This document shows positions 7,368-13,943 of a stretch of 20,298 nt of DNA, piece by piece. The DNA is taken from NCBI GenBank assembly GCA_019420135.1, contig JAHZHS010000017.1, forward strand, positions 1-20,298, read 5' to 3'. Source of the stretch: Oscillospiraceae bacterium (GTDB lineage Bacteria > Bacillota > Clostridia > Oscillospirales > Ruminococcaceae). The number at the start of each line of letters is the position of its first letter. The first letter of the stretch is position 1. A program made the position numbers and the translations under genes. Under the pieces are notes generated by a model. The model was given only the letters and a program-made list of their open reading frames with translations, was not told the DNA's origin and made no database searches.

Positions 7368-7826
7368 TCAGCGGCGCTCGTCCAGGGCGGTGATCTTTTC
7401 CACACGATCCTGGTGGCGGCCTCCCTCAAAGGGAGAATCCAGGAACAGATCCATCAGCTGGCAGGCCAGGCCGGGGCCGACCACGCGGGCGCCCATGCAC
7501 AGGACGTTGGCGTCGTTGTGACGGCGGGTGTACTCAGCGCTGAAGCTGTCGCTGCAGCAGCAGGCACGGATGCCCTTGACCTTGTTGGCGCAGATGGACA
7601 TGCCGACGCCGGTACCGCAGCACAGGATGGCAAAATCACATTCGCCGCGTACGACAGCCTCGCAGGGGGGCACCGCGCGGTCGGGGTAGTCGCAGCGCGA
7701 ACCGTCGTACGAACCAAAATCGCGATAGGGGATACCCTGCTCTTCCAGATGCTGGCGCAGAGCCTCCTTCAGAGAAAATCCGGCATGATCCGCCCCAAGG
7801 GCGATAGGCTTCATGGGTGCTGTCAT
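7368..7826 (-). CDS. rpiB: Ribose-5-phosphate isomerase B
   Basis: Interconverts ribulose 5-phosphate and ribose 5-phosphate in the non-oxidative pentose phosphate pathway. It has 152 residues from the ATG at 7826, matching the RpiB/LacAB family. The frame is open for 41 more codons upstream, but these lie inside tsaB and are not used: AAGGAG sits 10 nt before 7826, and the family's GADHAG motif then falls at residues 11-16. Other marks are YPD at 47-49, the catalytic Cys70 in CCGTGVGMSI, the RRHNDAN segment at 101-107, and the C-terminal GGRHQDRVEKI. The Shine-Dalgarno sequence lies in the end of tsaB, and only 2 nt separate the tsaB stop from this start, so translation is probably coupled. 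Allose-phosphate isomerase activity is a possible side reaction in this family. Confidence 0.95.
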   Translation of the reverse strand: MTAPMKPIALGADHAGFSLKEALRQHLEEQGIPYRDFGSYDGSRCDYPDRAVPPCEAVVRGECDFAILCCGTGVGMSICANKVKGIRACCCSDSFSAEYTRRHNDANVLCMGARVVGPGLACQLMDLFLDSPFEGGRHQDRVEKITALDERR

Positions 7827-7828
7827 AA

Positions 7829-8530
7829 TCAATTGGCTCCTTTTTTGTCTTTTTGGGCCTCCCGTTCGGCGCGTTCCCGCTCGGCCTGGCTCAGACGCAG
7901 ATAGTCGGGCATCAGGCGGGCAGGCGGCACACAGAGACCGTTTTTCCACATTTCCCTCGCGGCAAGCGCGGCACCGGTGGCACGACCGACGCCCAGCGCC
8001 GGGGCACAGGGCTGCGCCTGCTTATCAATATTGTAACACAACGCGGCGCCGTCGCCAACAAAAAATACGCTTTTTTTACAGTGCCGGGCAAAATCCACCG
8101 CTTCCTCCGCGGGGGCGGCGGCGTCGGGGGTCAGGCGCTGGTGCGTTTCCAGATCAAAGGCAGCCCAGTAGACCTGCCCGCGGCGGGCGTCCATGGCGCA
8201 GACGACGACCCCCTCACCGGTGTGGCAGCGGGCCAGGGCCTCCAGCGTCGAGACGCCGGCGCAAGGCGTCTGGTGTACCAAAGCCATGCCCTTGACGGCG
8301 GACATGCCGATGCGCAGCCCGGTAAAGCTGCCGGGACCTGCGGTCACGGCGTAGAGCTCAATGTCCGCAGGATGCAGCCCGGCGGTCTTGAGGGCGGCGT
8401 CCACCATGGGCATCAGGGTTTCACTGTGGGTCAGTCCGCAGTTGCAGACGGTCTCATACAGCAGGGTATCGTCGCGTAGAAGCGCCACCGATGCCGAGCG
8501 CCCGGCGGTATCCACGGCAAGAATGTTCAT
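7829..8530 (-). CDS. tsaB: tRNA t6A37 threonylcarbamoyltransferase complex subunit TsaB
   Basis: A non-catalytic scaffold of the TsaB-TsaD-TsaE complex that transfers threonylcarbamoyl to A37 of tRNAs reading ANN codons. It has 233 residues, the usual length. The N-terminal ASKHA-fold start MNILAVDTAGRSASVAL and the hallmark GPGSFTGLRIG at 65-75 are clear; His35 follows a Leu-Thr as in the family. AGGAGG lies 8 nt before the ATG. It follows tsaE by 33 nt, the classic pairing, while tsaD and the often-linked rimI are not in the window. The C-terminus is charged (DKKGAN) and overlaps the rpiB ribosome binding site. Confidence 0.96.
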   Translation of the reverse strand: MNILAVDTAGRSASVALLRDDTLLYETVCNCGLTHSETLMPMVDAALKTAGLHPADIELYAVTAGPGSFTGLRIGMSAVKGMALVHQTPCAGVSTLEALARCHTGEGVVVCAMDARRGQVYWAAFDLETHQRLTPDAAAPAEEAVDFARHCKKSVFFVGDGAALCYNIDKQAQPCAPALGVGRATGAALAAREMWKNGLCVPPARLMPDYLRLSQAERERAEREAQKDKKGAN

Positions 8531-8563
8531 GTAAATAGCCTCCTGTCAGGGATGGGCGGGCAG

Positions 8564-8983
8564 TCACAGCCCGTTGATGAGGATGCGGCGGTCGTCTCCG
8601 CCCAGATGCTGGATCTCAATGGTGATGGGATGCTCCCGGGCGATGATGTCGGCACAGTTCTCGCTCCACTCCACAGCCACCACGGCGCCCATGTCCAGGT
8701 AATCGTAAAATCCGGCAGCCGCCAGATCGGTCTCGGTGTGGATGCGGTAGAGGTCGAAGTGGGCGAAGGGCCGGGGGCCGCGGTAGTAATTCACGATGGC
8801 AAAGGTGGGGCTGGATGCCGGGTCGGTACAGCCCAGGCCCTCGGCAATGCCCTGGCACATGGCAGTCTTGCCCGCACCCAGTCCGCCGGTAAAGGCGATC
8901 AGGGCACCGGGCGCCAGACGGGCGGCCAGTTTGCGCCCCAGCTCCACAGTTTCGCTGCGGGAATGAGTCATATATTCTTCCAT
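8564..8983 (-). CDS. tsaE: tRNA t6A37 biosynthesis ATPase TsaE
   Basis: A small P-loop ATPase that resets or activates the TsaBD complex during t6A synthesis. It has 139 residues from the ATG at 8983. A longer frame reaches 9100, but it would start upstream of the predicted transcription start, whereas 8983 has GGAG 10 nt upstream. Motifs: Walker A GGLGAGKT at 33-40, SSPTF at 57-61, HFDLYR at 75-80 and the EW pair at 105-106 (AVEWSE), all standard for TsaE. It is the first gene of the tsaE-tsaB-rpiB-upp operon, with a good promoter about 55 nt upstream, divergent from the SEDS gene. Confidence 0.95.
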   Translation of the reverse strand: MEEYMTHSRSETVELGRKLAARLAPGALIAFTGGLGAGKTAMCQGIAEGLGCTDPASSPTFAIVNYYRGPRPFAHFDLYRIHTETDLAAAGFYDYLDMGAVVAVEWSENCADIIAREHPITIEIQHLGGDDRRILINGL

Positions 8984-9038
8984 ACGGCGCATACTCCTTT
9001 GTGTGACGATGCCAAATGCGGGCGTCTTAAATCGTTTT

Positions 9039-9067
9039 ATTATACAACGTTCCGGACAGTTTGTAAA
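9039..9067 (-). promoter_or_regulatory. Sigma-A promoter of the tsaE operon
   Basis: On the minus strand there is a -35 TTTACA (9067-9062), a 17-nt spacer and a perfect -10 TATAAT (9044-9039). The predicted start is near 9032, giving a leader of about 50 nt before tsaE. Confidence 0.75.
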
Positions 9068-9083
9068 ATTTTCGTGCCGGCTC

Positions 9084-9112
9084 TTTTCTGCAAGAGACAA
9101 AATCGATATAAT
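9084..9112 (+). promoter_or_regulatory. Probable promoter of the SEDS gene
   Basis: A perfect -10 TATAAT (9107-9112) has a weak -35 (TTTTCT, 9084-9089) at 17-nt spacing. It is divergent from, and about 17 nt away from, the tsaE promoter. Transcription would start near 9119, before the AGGAGG of the gene. Confidence 0.5.
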
Positions 9113-9164
9113 GATACTGGGTTGTCAGACCCTGTGGAAATTTGACGGAAAGGAGGCAGAGCCC

Positions 9165-10331
9165 TTGTTCGGACTGATGCGCCGCTATGCGGCCAGAACC
9201 GATATGCCCTATCTTGTGATGTGCGGCATCTGTTCCCTCATCAGCATTGTGGTGCTGGTCAGTGTGGGACAGAGCCAGCTGGGCGGCTCCAACAACAAGG
9301 CGTCGGTCCAGCTCATTGCCAGCCTGCTGGGCATGATGCTGGCGATCGTCTTTTCCACAGTGGATTACCGCACCCTGGCCCGCGCCTGGCCGCTGCACGC
9401 CGTGGTGGCGTGGGGCCTGGTGATCCCCACTCTGTTTCTGCACAATTTCCGGGCAGGATTTCTCACCATCGGCTATGATGCCGGGGGAACCTCCAATTAC
9501 AGCTGGTACCGTGTGGGCGGCATGACCTTCCAGCCCGCCGAACTGGCCAAGATCAGCTTCGTCCTCACCCTGGCCTGGCACCTGGAACGGGTGCGGGGCA
9601 AGGTCAACCGTCCCCTCAATCTGCTGGGGGTGCTTTTGCATATCCTGCTGCCGGTGGCGGCCATTCACATCCAGGGCGATGACGGCACGGCGCTGGTTTT
9701 TCTGGGCATCGGTGCGGTCATGCTGTTTGCGGGCGGCCTGTCCGCCTGGCTCATTGCCGGTGCCGGCGTGGCGGCCGTGGCAGGGGGGACGGCGCTGCTC
9801 CTGCTCAAGCCCGATATTCTGAAAGGATACCAGTTCAAACGGATCCTGGCGGTGCTCAATCCCACCGACCCCGCCCTGGCGGATTTCACCTACCAGCAGA
9901 ACAAGGGCTCCATGGCCATCGGCACCGGAGGGCTCACCGGGCAGGGACTGTTCAACGGGGAACATATTTTCGTCCCCAACGCCTGGAACGACTTTATTTT
10001 CAGTTACCTGGCCAATGCCCTGGGCTTTCTGGGGGCGGCAGCGGTGTTGCTGCTTCTCTTCGGCATCGGGGCACGCACTCTGCGCACTGCTTACCGCAGC
10101 ACCGATGCCCTGGGCCGTTACATCTGCGTAGGCATTTTTGCGGCATTGTTCCTCCAATGCGTCATCAATCTGGGCATGAACCTTCAGGTCCTGCCGGTCA
10201 TCGGCGTTACGTTGCCGTTTTTCTCCGCGGGCGGTTCCAGCGTGGTCATGATGTACCTCTGTGTGGGACTGGTGCTCAGTGTTTCGCTGCACACCCGGCG
10301 GAGCCGCGGTCTGGCGGAGTACGCCGACTGA
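9165..10331 (+). CDS. FtsW/RodA/SpoVE family (SEDS) peptidoglycan polymerase
   Basis: A multi-pass membrane glycosyltransferase that polymerises lipid II, acting with a class B penicillin-binding protein. I choose the TTG at 9165 because AGGAGG (9151-9156) is 8 nt upstream; the frame is open back to 9003, but that part lies before the likely promoter, and the next ATG (9177) is too far from the ribosome site. This gives 388 residues with about ten hydrophobic segments. Family marks: FQPAELAKI at 122-130, DDGTALVF at 172-179, NDFIFS at 275-280 and LPFFSAGGSS at 350-359. The acidic residue usual in the (E/D)xLGFxG stretch after NDFIF is missing (ANALGFLG). RodA, FtsW and SpoVE cannot be separated safely; no partner PBP or division gene is adjacent. 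Confidence 0.88.
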   Translation: MFGLMRRYAARTDMPYLVMCGICSLISIVVLVSVGQSQLGGSNNKASVQLIASLLGMMLAIVFSTVDYRTLARAWPLHAVVAWGLVIPTLFLHNFRAGFLTIGYDAGGTSNYSWYRVGGMTFQPAELAKISFVLTLAWHLERVRGKVNRPLNLLGVLLHILLPVAAIHIQGDDGTALVFLGIGAVMLFAGGLSAWLIAGAGVAAVAGGTALLLLKPDILKGYQFKRILAVLNPTDPALADFTYQQNKGSMAIGTGGLTGQGLFNGEHIFVPNAWNDFIFSYLANALGFLGAAAVLLLLFGIGARTLRTAYRSTDALGRYICVGIFAALFLQCVINLGMNLQVLPVIGVTLPFFSAGGSSVVMMYLCVGLVLSVSLHTRRSRGLAEYAD

Positions 10332-10350
10332 TCCGCACATCCAATCATCC

Positions 10351-10403
10351 AAAACACCCCGGCATGCCGGCCCTGATTCGGGCGGCGCGCCGGGGTGCTT
10401 TTT
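10351..10403. terminator. Two-way terminator between the SEDS gene and the GNAT gene
   Basis: CACCCCGGC (10355-10363) pairs with GCCGGGGTG (10389-10397), with further GCC/GGC and CCC/GGG pairing inside. Plus-strand transcripts then meet five T residues (10399-10403). On the minus strand four T residues (complement of 10351-10354) follow, so it can also end the GNAT transcript. Confidence 0.82.
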
Positions 10404-10420
10404 GACGGTAATACGGTTAT

Positions 10421-10915
10421 TCACAGATCCTTCCGCATTTTGACGTGCTCAACGCCTGCCTCCACAAATTTCTCCGAAATGGTGCGGTAGCCGCAGGCCC
10501 TGTAAAATCCCTCCACGTGGAATTTGGCGTCCAGCTCAATGCGGTGCATGGTGGGACGGTAGTAGTTTTCCAGCGCGGCCAGGGCAGCCCGGCCCACACC
10601 GCGGCCCCGCACGTGGGAGAGGATGCAGAACCGCTGCAGCTGTACCACGCCCTGGGCAGGGAAGGTGCAGCGCAAAGCACCCACAGCGTTGCCGTCCCGC
10701 TCCACCACAAAGTGGCGGCAGGGCGAATCCGGCGAATCCGGACCATCCAGCTCATCCTGCTCCACCGATTGGGCAATGCCGTTCTCAACGGGGAACACCG
10801 CCCGCCGGATTTCACGATTGGCCCGCAGCAGAGCGTTGGTGTCGGCAGGACACAGAACCACCTCGTGGATCTGTGAGACTTCAGGGGTCGCGGATTCAGT
10901 AGTATTCGGATTCAA
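10421..10915 (-). CDS. GNAT family N-acetyltransferase, ElaA-like
   Basis: A predicted acetyl-CoA-dependent acetyltransferase of unknown substrate, 164 residues. The first third resembles the ElaA branch: R-x-x-VFPVENGI followed by an acidic QDELD stretch (about residues 37-58). The acetyl-CoA-binding motif A is at about 91-114, with core RGRGVGRAALAALE, and the chain ends with the common HVKMRKDL strand. The start codon is TTG, with GGAGG 10 nt upstream; there is no better ATG in the N-terminal part. A short proline/serine/aspartate insertion (GPDSPDSPC, about 58-66) sits before strand 2. It is a single-gene unit with its own promoter. RimI (the TsaB-linked acetyltransferase) is not a good match. 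Confidence 0.85.
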   Translation of the reverse strand: MNPNTTESATPEVSQIHEVVLCPADTNALLRANREIRRAVFPVENGIAQSVEQDELDGPDSPDSPCRHFVVERDGNAVGALRCTFPAQGVVQLQRFCILSHVRGRGVGRAALAALENYYRPTMHRIELDAKFHVEGFYRACGYRTISEKFVEAGVEHVKMRKDL

Positions 10916-10945
10916 AGCAGATCAGCCTCCCGATGGTTCGACTTG

Positions 10946-10968
10946 CCCCGCGCATGGATGCGGCGGGG
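10946..10968 (-). other. Strong hairpin at the 5' end of the GNAT transcript
   Basis: CCCCGC (10946-10951) pairs with GCGGGG (10963-10968), continued inward by GCA/TGC. It would sit within the first 5-25 nt of the message if the predicted promoter is right, a position typical of mRNA-stabilising leaders. Confidence 0.4.
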
Positions 10969-10978
10969 GACTGTTACA

Positions 10979-11007
10979 AAGGTATCACCAAACCGGCCGT
11001 CCGTCAA
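10979..11007 (-). promoter_or_regulatory. Probable promoter of the GNAT gene
   Basis: On the minus strand there is a -35 TTGACG (11007-11002), a 17-nt spacer and a -10 TACCTT (10984-10979) preceded by TGA, an extended -10 pattern. The -10 itself is weak. Confidence 0.5.
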
Positions 11008-11096
11008 CCGGGAAGAAAAATCCAGCAGCAATGAGGGCAATTGCGGAAAGTGAGAACTCGTCCAAAAAGTTTACATTTAATTTACGCTTTATCGGT

Positions 11097-11125
11097 TTGA
11101 CGCGGTGCAGAAAATCATGTATGAT
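11097..11125 (+). promoter_or_regulatory. Sigma-A promoter of the marR-like gene
   Basis: A -35 TTGACG (11097-11102), a 17-nt spacer and a -10 TATGAT (11120-11125). Transcription would start near 11132. A short inverted repeat GTTC-N6-GAAC (11134-11147) lies right after it and could be an autoregulatory site, although 4-bp arms are weak evidence. Confidence 0.72.
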
Positions 11126-11166
11126 AAGAGAAAGTTCGCTAATGAACAGTTTGCGCGGAGGACAGA

Positions 11167-11640
11167 ATGAACCGGGAATACGATCTGCTGTATACGGCAC
11201 ACAAGATGCGCCGGATGCTGGAACACGCCAGCCAGGAGTTGATGCAGACCAGTGGTCTGCGCCATGTGGAGCTGGAGATCCTGTTCTATCTGTCATACAG
11301 TGGGCAGAGCAACACCGCCCGGGACATCAGCGAGGCAAAATATCTCTCCAAAGCGCATATCTCAAAATCGGTGGACAATCTGCGCCGGACCGGCTGCATC
11401 ACCCTGACGGAGGACGCCTCTGACCGACGCTGCCTGCACCTGGCCCTGACGGAAAAGGGCAGGTCGCTGGCCCGGAGTTACGACAAGGTGATGAGCGGTG
11501 CAGTGGACCGGTTGATGTCCGGCGTCACGCCGGAGGAACGTGCCGGAATGCAGAGGGTGTTGGACAAGATCCGGCATAACCTCGATGAAGCGACCGCCTG
11601 CCATGAGGGGCAGGGGCCGCAAACGGAGGACAAACCATGA
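11167..11640 (+). CDS. MarR family transcriptional regulator
   Basis: A winged helix-turn-helix dimeric DNA-binding protein, 157 residues. The N-terminal helices (1-35) form the expected dimer region. The recognition part runs from about 52 to 97 and holds the helix segment LSKAHISKSVDNLRRTG and the wing with the typical Asp-Arg-Arg (SDRRCLHLALTEKG). AGGAC/GGAGG lies 6-7 nt before the ATG. The stop codon overlaps the start of the next gene (ATGA), so the two proteins are translationally coupled and probably linked in function. MarR proteins often respond to small phenolic, oxidative or lipid signals; the ligand here is unknown. Autoregulation is plausible from the short repeat beside its own promoter. 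Confidence 0.9.
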   Translation: MNREYDLLYTAHKMRRMLEHASQELMQTSGLRHVELEILFYLSYSGQSNTARDISEAKYLSKAHISKSVDNLRRTGCITLTEDASDRRCLHLALTEKGRSLARSYDKVMSGAVDRLMSGVTPEERAGMQRVLDKIRHNLDEATACHEGQGPQTEDKP

Positions 11641-12245
11641 GATCAATCGCGATTGAAAGAGAGTTCGGCAGCGGCGGGCGAGAGGTCGGCCGTCTGGTGT
11701 CCGAAAAGCTGGGGGTCCCCTTCTACGATGGGGAGATCCTGTTCAACACGGCGGAGCGTTCGGGCATGGATCTGGGGCAGCTGCGCAACTTTGATGAACG
11801 CCAGGCGGGCAGCCTGCTGTTCGACCTTGCCCTGGCAGGCAACCCCAACGCTTACAGCATGCGCACCCGCCTGTACGAGATGTTCGAGGCGCTGCAGGGG
11901 ACCGTCCGCCAGCTGGCGCAGAAGGAGCCCTCGGTCTTTATCGGCCGCTGCTCCACCGAGACGCTCTCGGGCAAGGACGGTGCGCCCCGGGCGCTGCGCG
12001 TATTCATCTACGCATCGGATCCGGTGGCCCGCTGCCGCCGTGTCATGGAAACCGAGCATGTGGACGAGCAGGATGCCCGTTCTCTCATGCGCCACCGGGA
12101 CAAGGAACGGGAACAGTATTTCCGCTATTTCACACGCAAGAGCTGGGGGGATAAAGCCAACTACGATATTCAGCTGAATACTTCGGTATTGTCGACACAG
12201 CAGTGCGCCGACATTCTGGTGGATATCGTCCGCAATATGCCGTAA
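11637..12245 (+). CDS. Cytidylate kinase-like family protein
   Basis: A 202-residue P-loop protein of the cytidylate-kinase-like family, widespread in Clostridia and biochemically poorly defined. The N-terminus IEREFGSGGREVGRLV (6-21) lines up with the nucleotide-binding loop of Cmk but has GSGGREVG with no Walker A lysine. Further family marks: PFYDGEIL (28-35), FIGRC at 101-105, the arginine-rich lid RHRDKEREQYFRYFT (152-166), WG at 170-171 and YDIQLNTS at 176-183. The start overlaps the marR stop by 4 nt. It is clearly not the housekeeping Cmk, which has GxxGxGKS. A phosphate-binding or regulatory role is as likely as kinase activity. Citrate synthase follows after 33 nt and may be in the same transcript. 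Confidence 0.87.
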   Translation: MRSIAIEREFGSGGREVGRLVSEKLGVPFYDGEILFNTAERSGMDLGQLRNFDERQAGSLLFDLALAGNPNAYSMRTRLYEMFEALQGTVRQLAQKEPSVFIGRCSTETLSGKDGAPRALRVFIYASDPVARCRRVMETEHVDEQDARSLMRHRDKEREQYFRYFTRKSWGDKANYDIQLNTSVLSTQQCADILVDIVRNMP

Positions 12246-12278
12246 AAACACACAAACGAATAGGAAAGGGAGGCCGCT

Positions 12279-13634
12279 ATGGCAAACTACGCAGAGATCG
12301 AACGTGAAGCAAAAATCTACCTTGACGAATGCGTCCAGAACGATAAGATTGATCCGGCGCTGTTCGATAAATTTGGTGTCAAGCGCGGCCTCCGCGACAA
12401 GGACGGCAAGGGCGTCCTGACCGGCATCACCAACATCTCCCGCATTGATGCTTTCAAGATGGTGGACGGCAAAAAGACCCCCTGCGAGGGCAAGCTGTGG
12501 TACCGCGGCTATAACGTCTACGATCTGATCCGCGGCCTGCACGGCAAGCGGTTCGCCTTTGAGGAGGCGGCCTATCTGCTTCTCATCGGTGATCTGCCCA
12601 ACGCCCGGCAGCTGGAAGAATTCAGTAACGTGCTGACCAAATGCCGGGATCTGCCCACCAACTTCACCCGGGACGTGATCATGAAAGCTCCCAGCAAGGA
12701 CCTGATGAACACCCTGACCCGCAGTGTCCTGACACTGGCTTCCTACGACGATACCATCGGGGACAGCAGCCTTCAGACCCAGCTGGAACAGTGCATCAAG
12801 CTCATCAGCGTGTTCCCCATGCTGGCGGTTTACGGCTACCATGCCTACAACTACTACCTCAATGCGGAGAGCATGTACATCCATCGTCCCCAGCCGGAGC
12901 TGTCCACGGCGGAGAACATCCTTCAGATGCTCCGCCCCGACCGCAAGTATACCGATCTGGAGGCCCATGTCCTGGACATTGCCCTGCTTCTCCACATGGA
13001 GCACGGCGGCGGCAACAACTCCACCTTCACCACCCGTGTGGTCACCTCCTCCGGGTCGGATACCTACTCGGTCATGGCGGCGGCCCTGTGCTCCCTCAAG
13101 GGACCCAAGCACGGCGGCGCCAACATCAAGGTCGTGGAGATGGTCAACCATATCCGGGAGACGGTCCACGACGAGACCGACGAGGAGGAAGTCCGCGACT
13201 ATCTCAGCCGCATTCTGGACAAGCAGGCGTTTGACCACAAGGGCCTGATCTACGGTATGGGCCACGCGGTCTATTCGCTGTCCGACCCCCGCGCCGTGGT
13301 GTTCAAGAGCTTTGTCCAGCAGCTGGCTGAGGCAAAGGGACGCAAAAAGGACTTCGACTTCTATAATATGATCGAGCGTCTGGCTCCCCAGGTCATTGCG
13401 GACAAGCGCCACATCTACAAGGGCGTCAGCACCAATGTGGACTTTTACAGCGGATTTGTCTATAATATGCTGGACATTCCCCTGGAACTGTACACCCCCA
13501 TCTTTGCTATCGCGCGTATCGTGGGTTGGAGTGCACACCGCATTGAGGAGCTGGTCAACGTGGACAAGATCATCCGTCCTGCCTACGAGAGCATCATGGA
13601 GCCCCGCGCCTACATTCCGCTGGAGGAACGCTGA
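12279..13634 (+). CDS. gltA: Citrate synthase (citrate/2-methylcitrate synthase family)
   Basis: Condenses acetyl-CoA with oxaloacetate to citrate, feeding 2-oxoglutarate and glutamate synthesis in an anaerobe with a partial cycle. It has 451 residues, longer than the roughly 430 of E. coli GltA, with an N-terminal extension before LTGITNISRID. Active-site matches: His242 (MEHGGGNNST), catalytic His278 (KGPKHGGAN), His329 (GMGHAVY), Arg338 (DPRA) and catalytic Asp388 (NVDFYSG). The residue after His329 is Ala where GHR is usual. GGGAGG lies 6 nt before the ATG. No aconitase or isocitrate dehydrogenase is adjacent. 2-methylcitrate synthase activity cannot be excluded by sequence; no propionate genes are nearby, which favours citrate synthase. 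Confidence 0.92.
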   Translation: MANYAEIEREAKIYLDECVQNDKIDPALFDKFGVKRGLRDKDGKGVLTGITNISRIDAFKMVDGKKTPCEGKLWYRGYNVYDLIRGLHGKRFAFEEAAYLLLIGDLPNARQLEEFSNVLTKCRDLPTNFTRDVIMKAPSKDLMNTLTRSVLTLASYDDTIGDSSLQTQLEQCIKLISVFPMLAVYGYHAYNYYLNAESMYIHRPQPELSTAENILQMLRPDRKYTDLEAHVLDIALLLHMEHGGGNNSTFTTRVVTSSGSDTYSVMAAALCSLKGPKHGGANIKVVEMVNHIRETVHDETDEEEVRDYLSRILDKQAFDHKGLIYGMGHAVYSLSDPRAVVFKSFVQQLAEAKGRKKDFDFYNMIERLAPQVIADKRHIYKGVSTNVDFYSGFVYNMLDIPLELYTPIFAIARIVGWSAHRIEELVNVDKIIRPAYESIMEPRAYIPLEER

Positions 13635-13707
13635 GCGCCCATCCTGCAAAAAACATTTCCGACTTTCCAACCATATTCACGTCCCCGCAATACGGGCCGT
13701 GGCTGAA

Positions 13708-13760
13708 ATGCCGCCGCTGCGATATCGGGAAAATCCCGGACCGCCCGGCGGTATTTTTTT
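13708..13760 (+). terminator. Intrinsic terminator after citrate synthase
   Basis: ATGCCGCCG (13708-13716) pairs with CGGCGGTAT (13746-13754), with one G-U pair, enclosing a second CGGGA/TCCCG hairpin. A run of seven T residues (13754-13760) follows. This separates citrate synthase from the ATP synthase operon. Confidence 0.88.
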
Positions 13761-13857
13761 GCAATTTTTCATAGGGGGGCGTTGCGGCAGCGGGGAAAAT
13801 TTGAATTTCCGATAACAAAATGCACAATATTTTTTGACTGAAAGGGGATAAAATACA

Positions 13858-13886
13858 TTGAAATATTTTTCCGGACACGATATACT
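13858..13886 (+). promoter_or_regulatory. Sigma-A promoter of the ATP synthase operon
   Basis: A -35 TTGAAA (13858-13863), a 17-nt spacer and a -10 TATACT (13881-13886), each five of six to consensus. The start would be near 13893, about 50 nt before the first gene. The AT-rich stretch before it (13795-13857) contrasts with the GC-rich surroundings. Confidence 0.78.
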
Positions 13887-13910
13887 AAACTCGAATAACA
13901 AATTGTCCGG
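13871..13910. repeat. Inverted repeat framing the atp -10 box and start point
   Basis: CCGGACA (13871-13877) and TGTCCGG (13904-13910) are perfect inverted copies 26 nt apart. One lies in the promoter spacer and the other in the early leader; a partial TGTCC follows at 13914-13918. Because the first arm lies upstream of the start point it cannot be an RNA hairpin, so any function would be as a DNA site. Confidence 0.4.
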
Positions 13911-13943
13911 GAATGTCCCTCGCCGGCAGGAGGAAATCACCCC

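Noticed and set aside
7827..7949. Upstream extension of rpiB
   Set aside because: Lies in tsaB; RpiB proteins begin just before the GADHAG motif, and AAGGAG sits before 7826.
8984..9100. Upstream extension of tsaE
   Set aside because: Would include the predicted promoter; the 8983 start has the ribosome site and normal length.
9027..10424. 465-codon minus-strand frame opposite the SEDS gene
   Set aside because: Composition is Gln/His/Gly rich and it covers the promoter region; the plus strand has clear SEDS motifs.
10421..10915. RimI (ribosomal S18 acetyltransferase) as identity of the GNAT gene, suggested by nearby tsaB
   Set aside because: The N-terminal VFPVENGI and QDELD pattern is ElaA-like and RimI signatures are absent; it is also in a separate transcription unit.
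11643..13670. 675-codon minus-strand frame opposite the kinase-like and citrate synthase genes
   Set aside because: Same GC-driven artefact; no ribosome site of note and no recognisable domain, while the plus-strand genes are certain.
13801..13829. Second, upstream atp promoter (TTGAAT with a weak -10)
   Set aside because: The -10 (ACAATA/CAATAT) is poor, and the promoter at 13858-13886 is far better.
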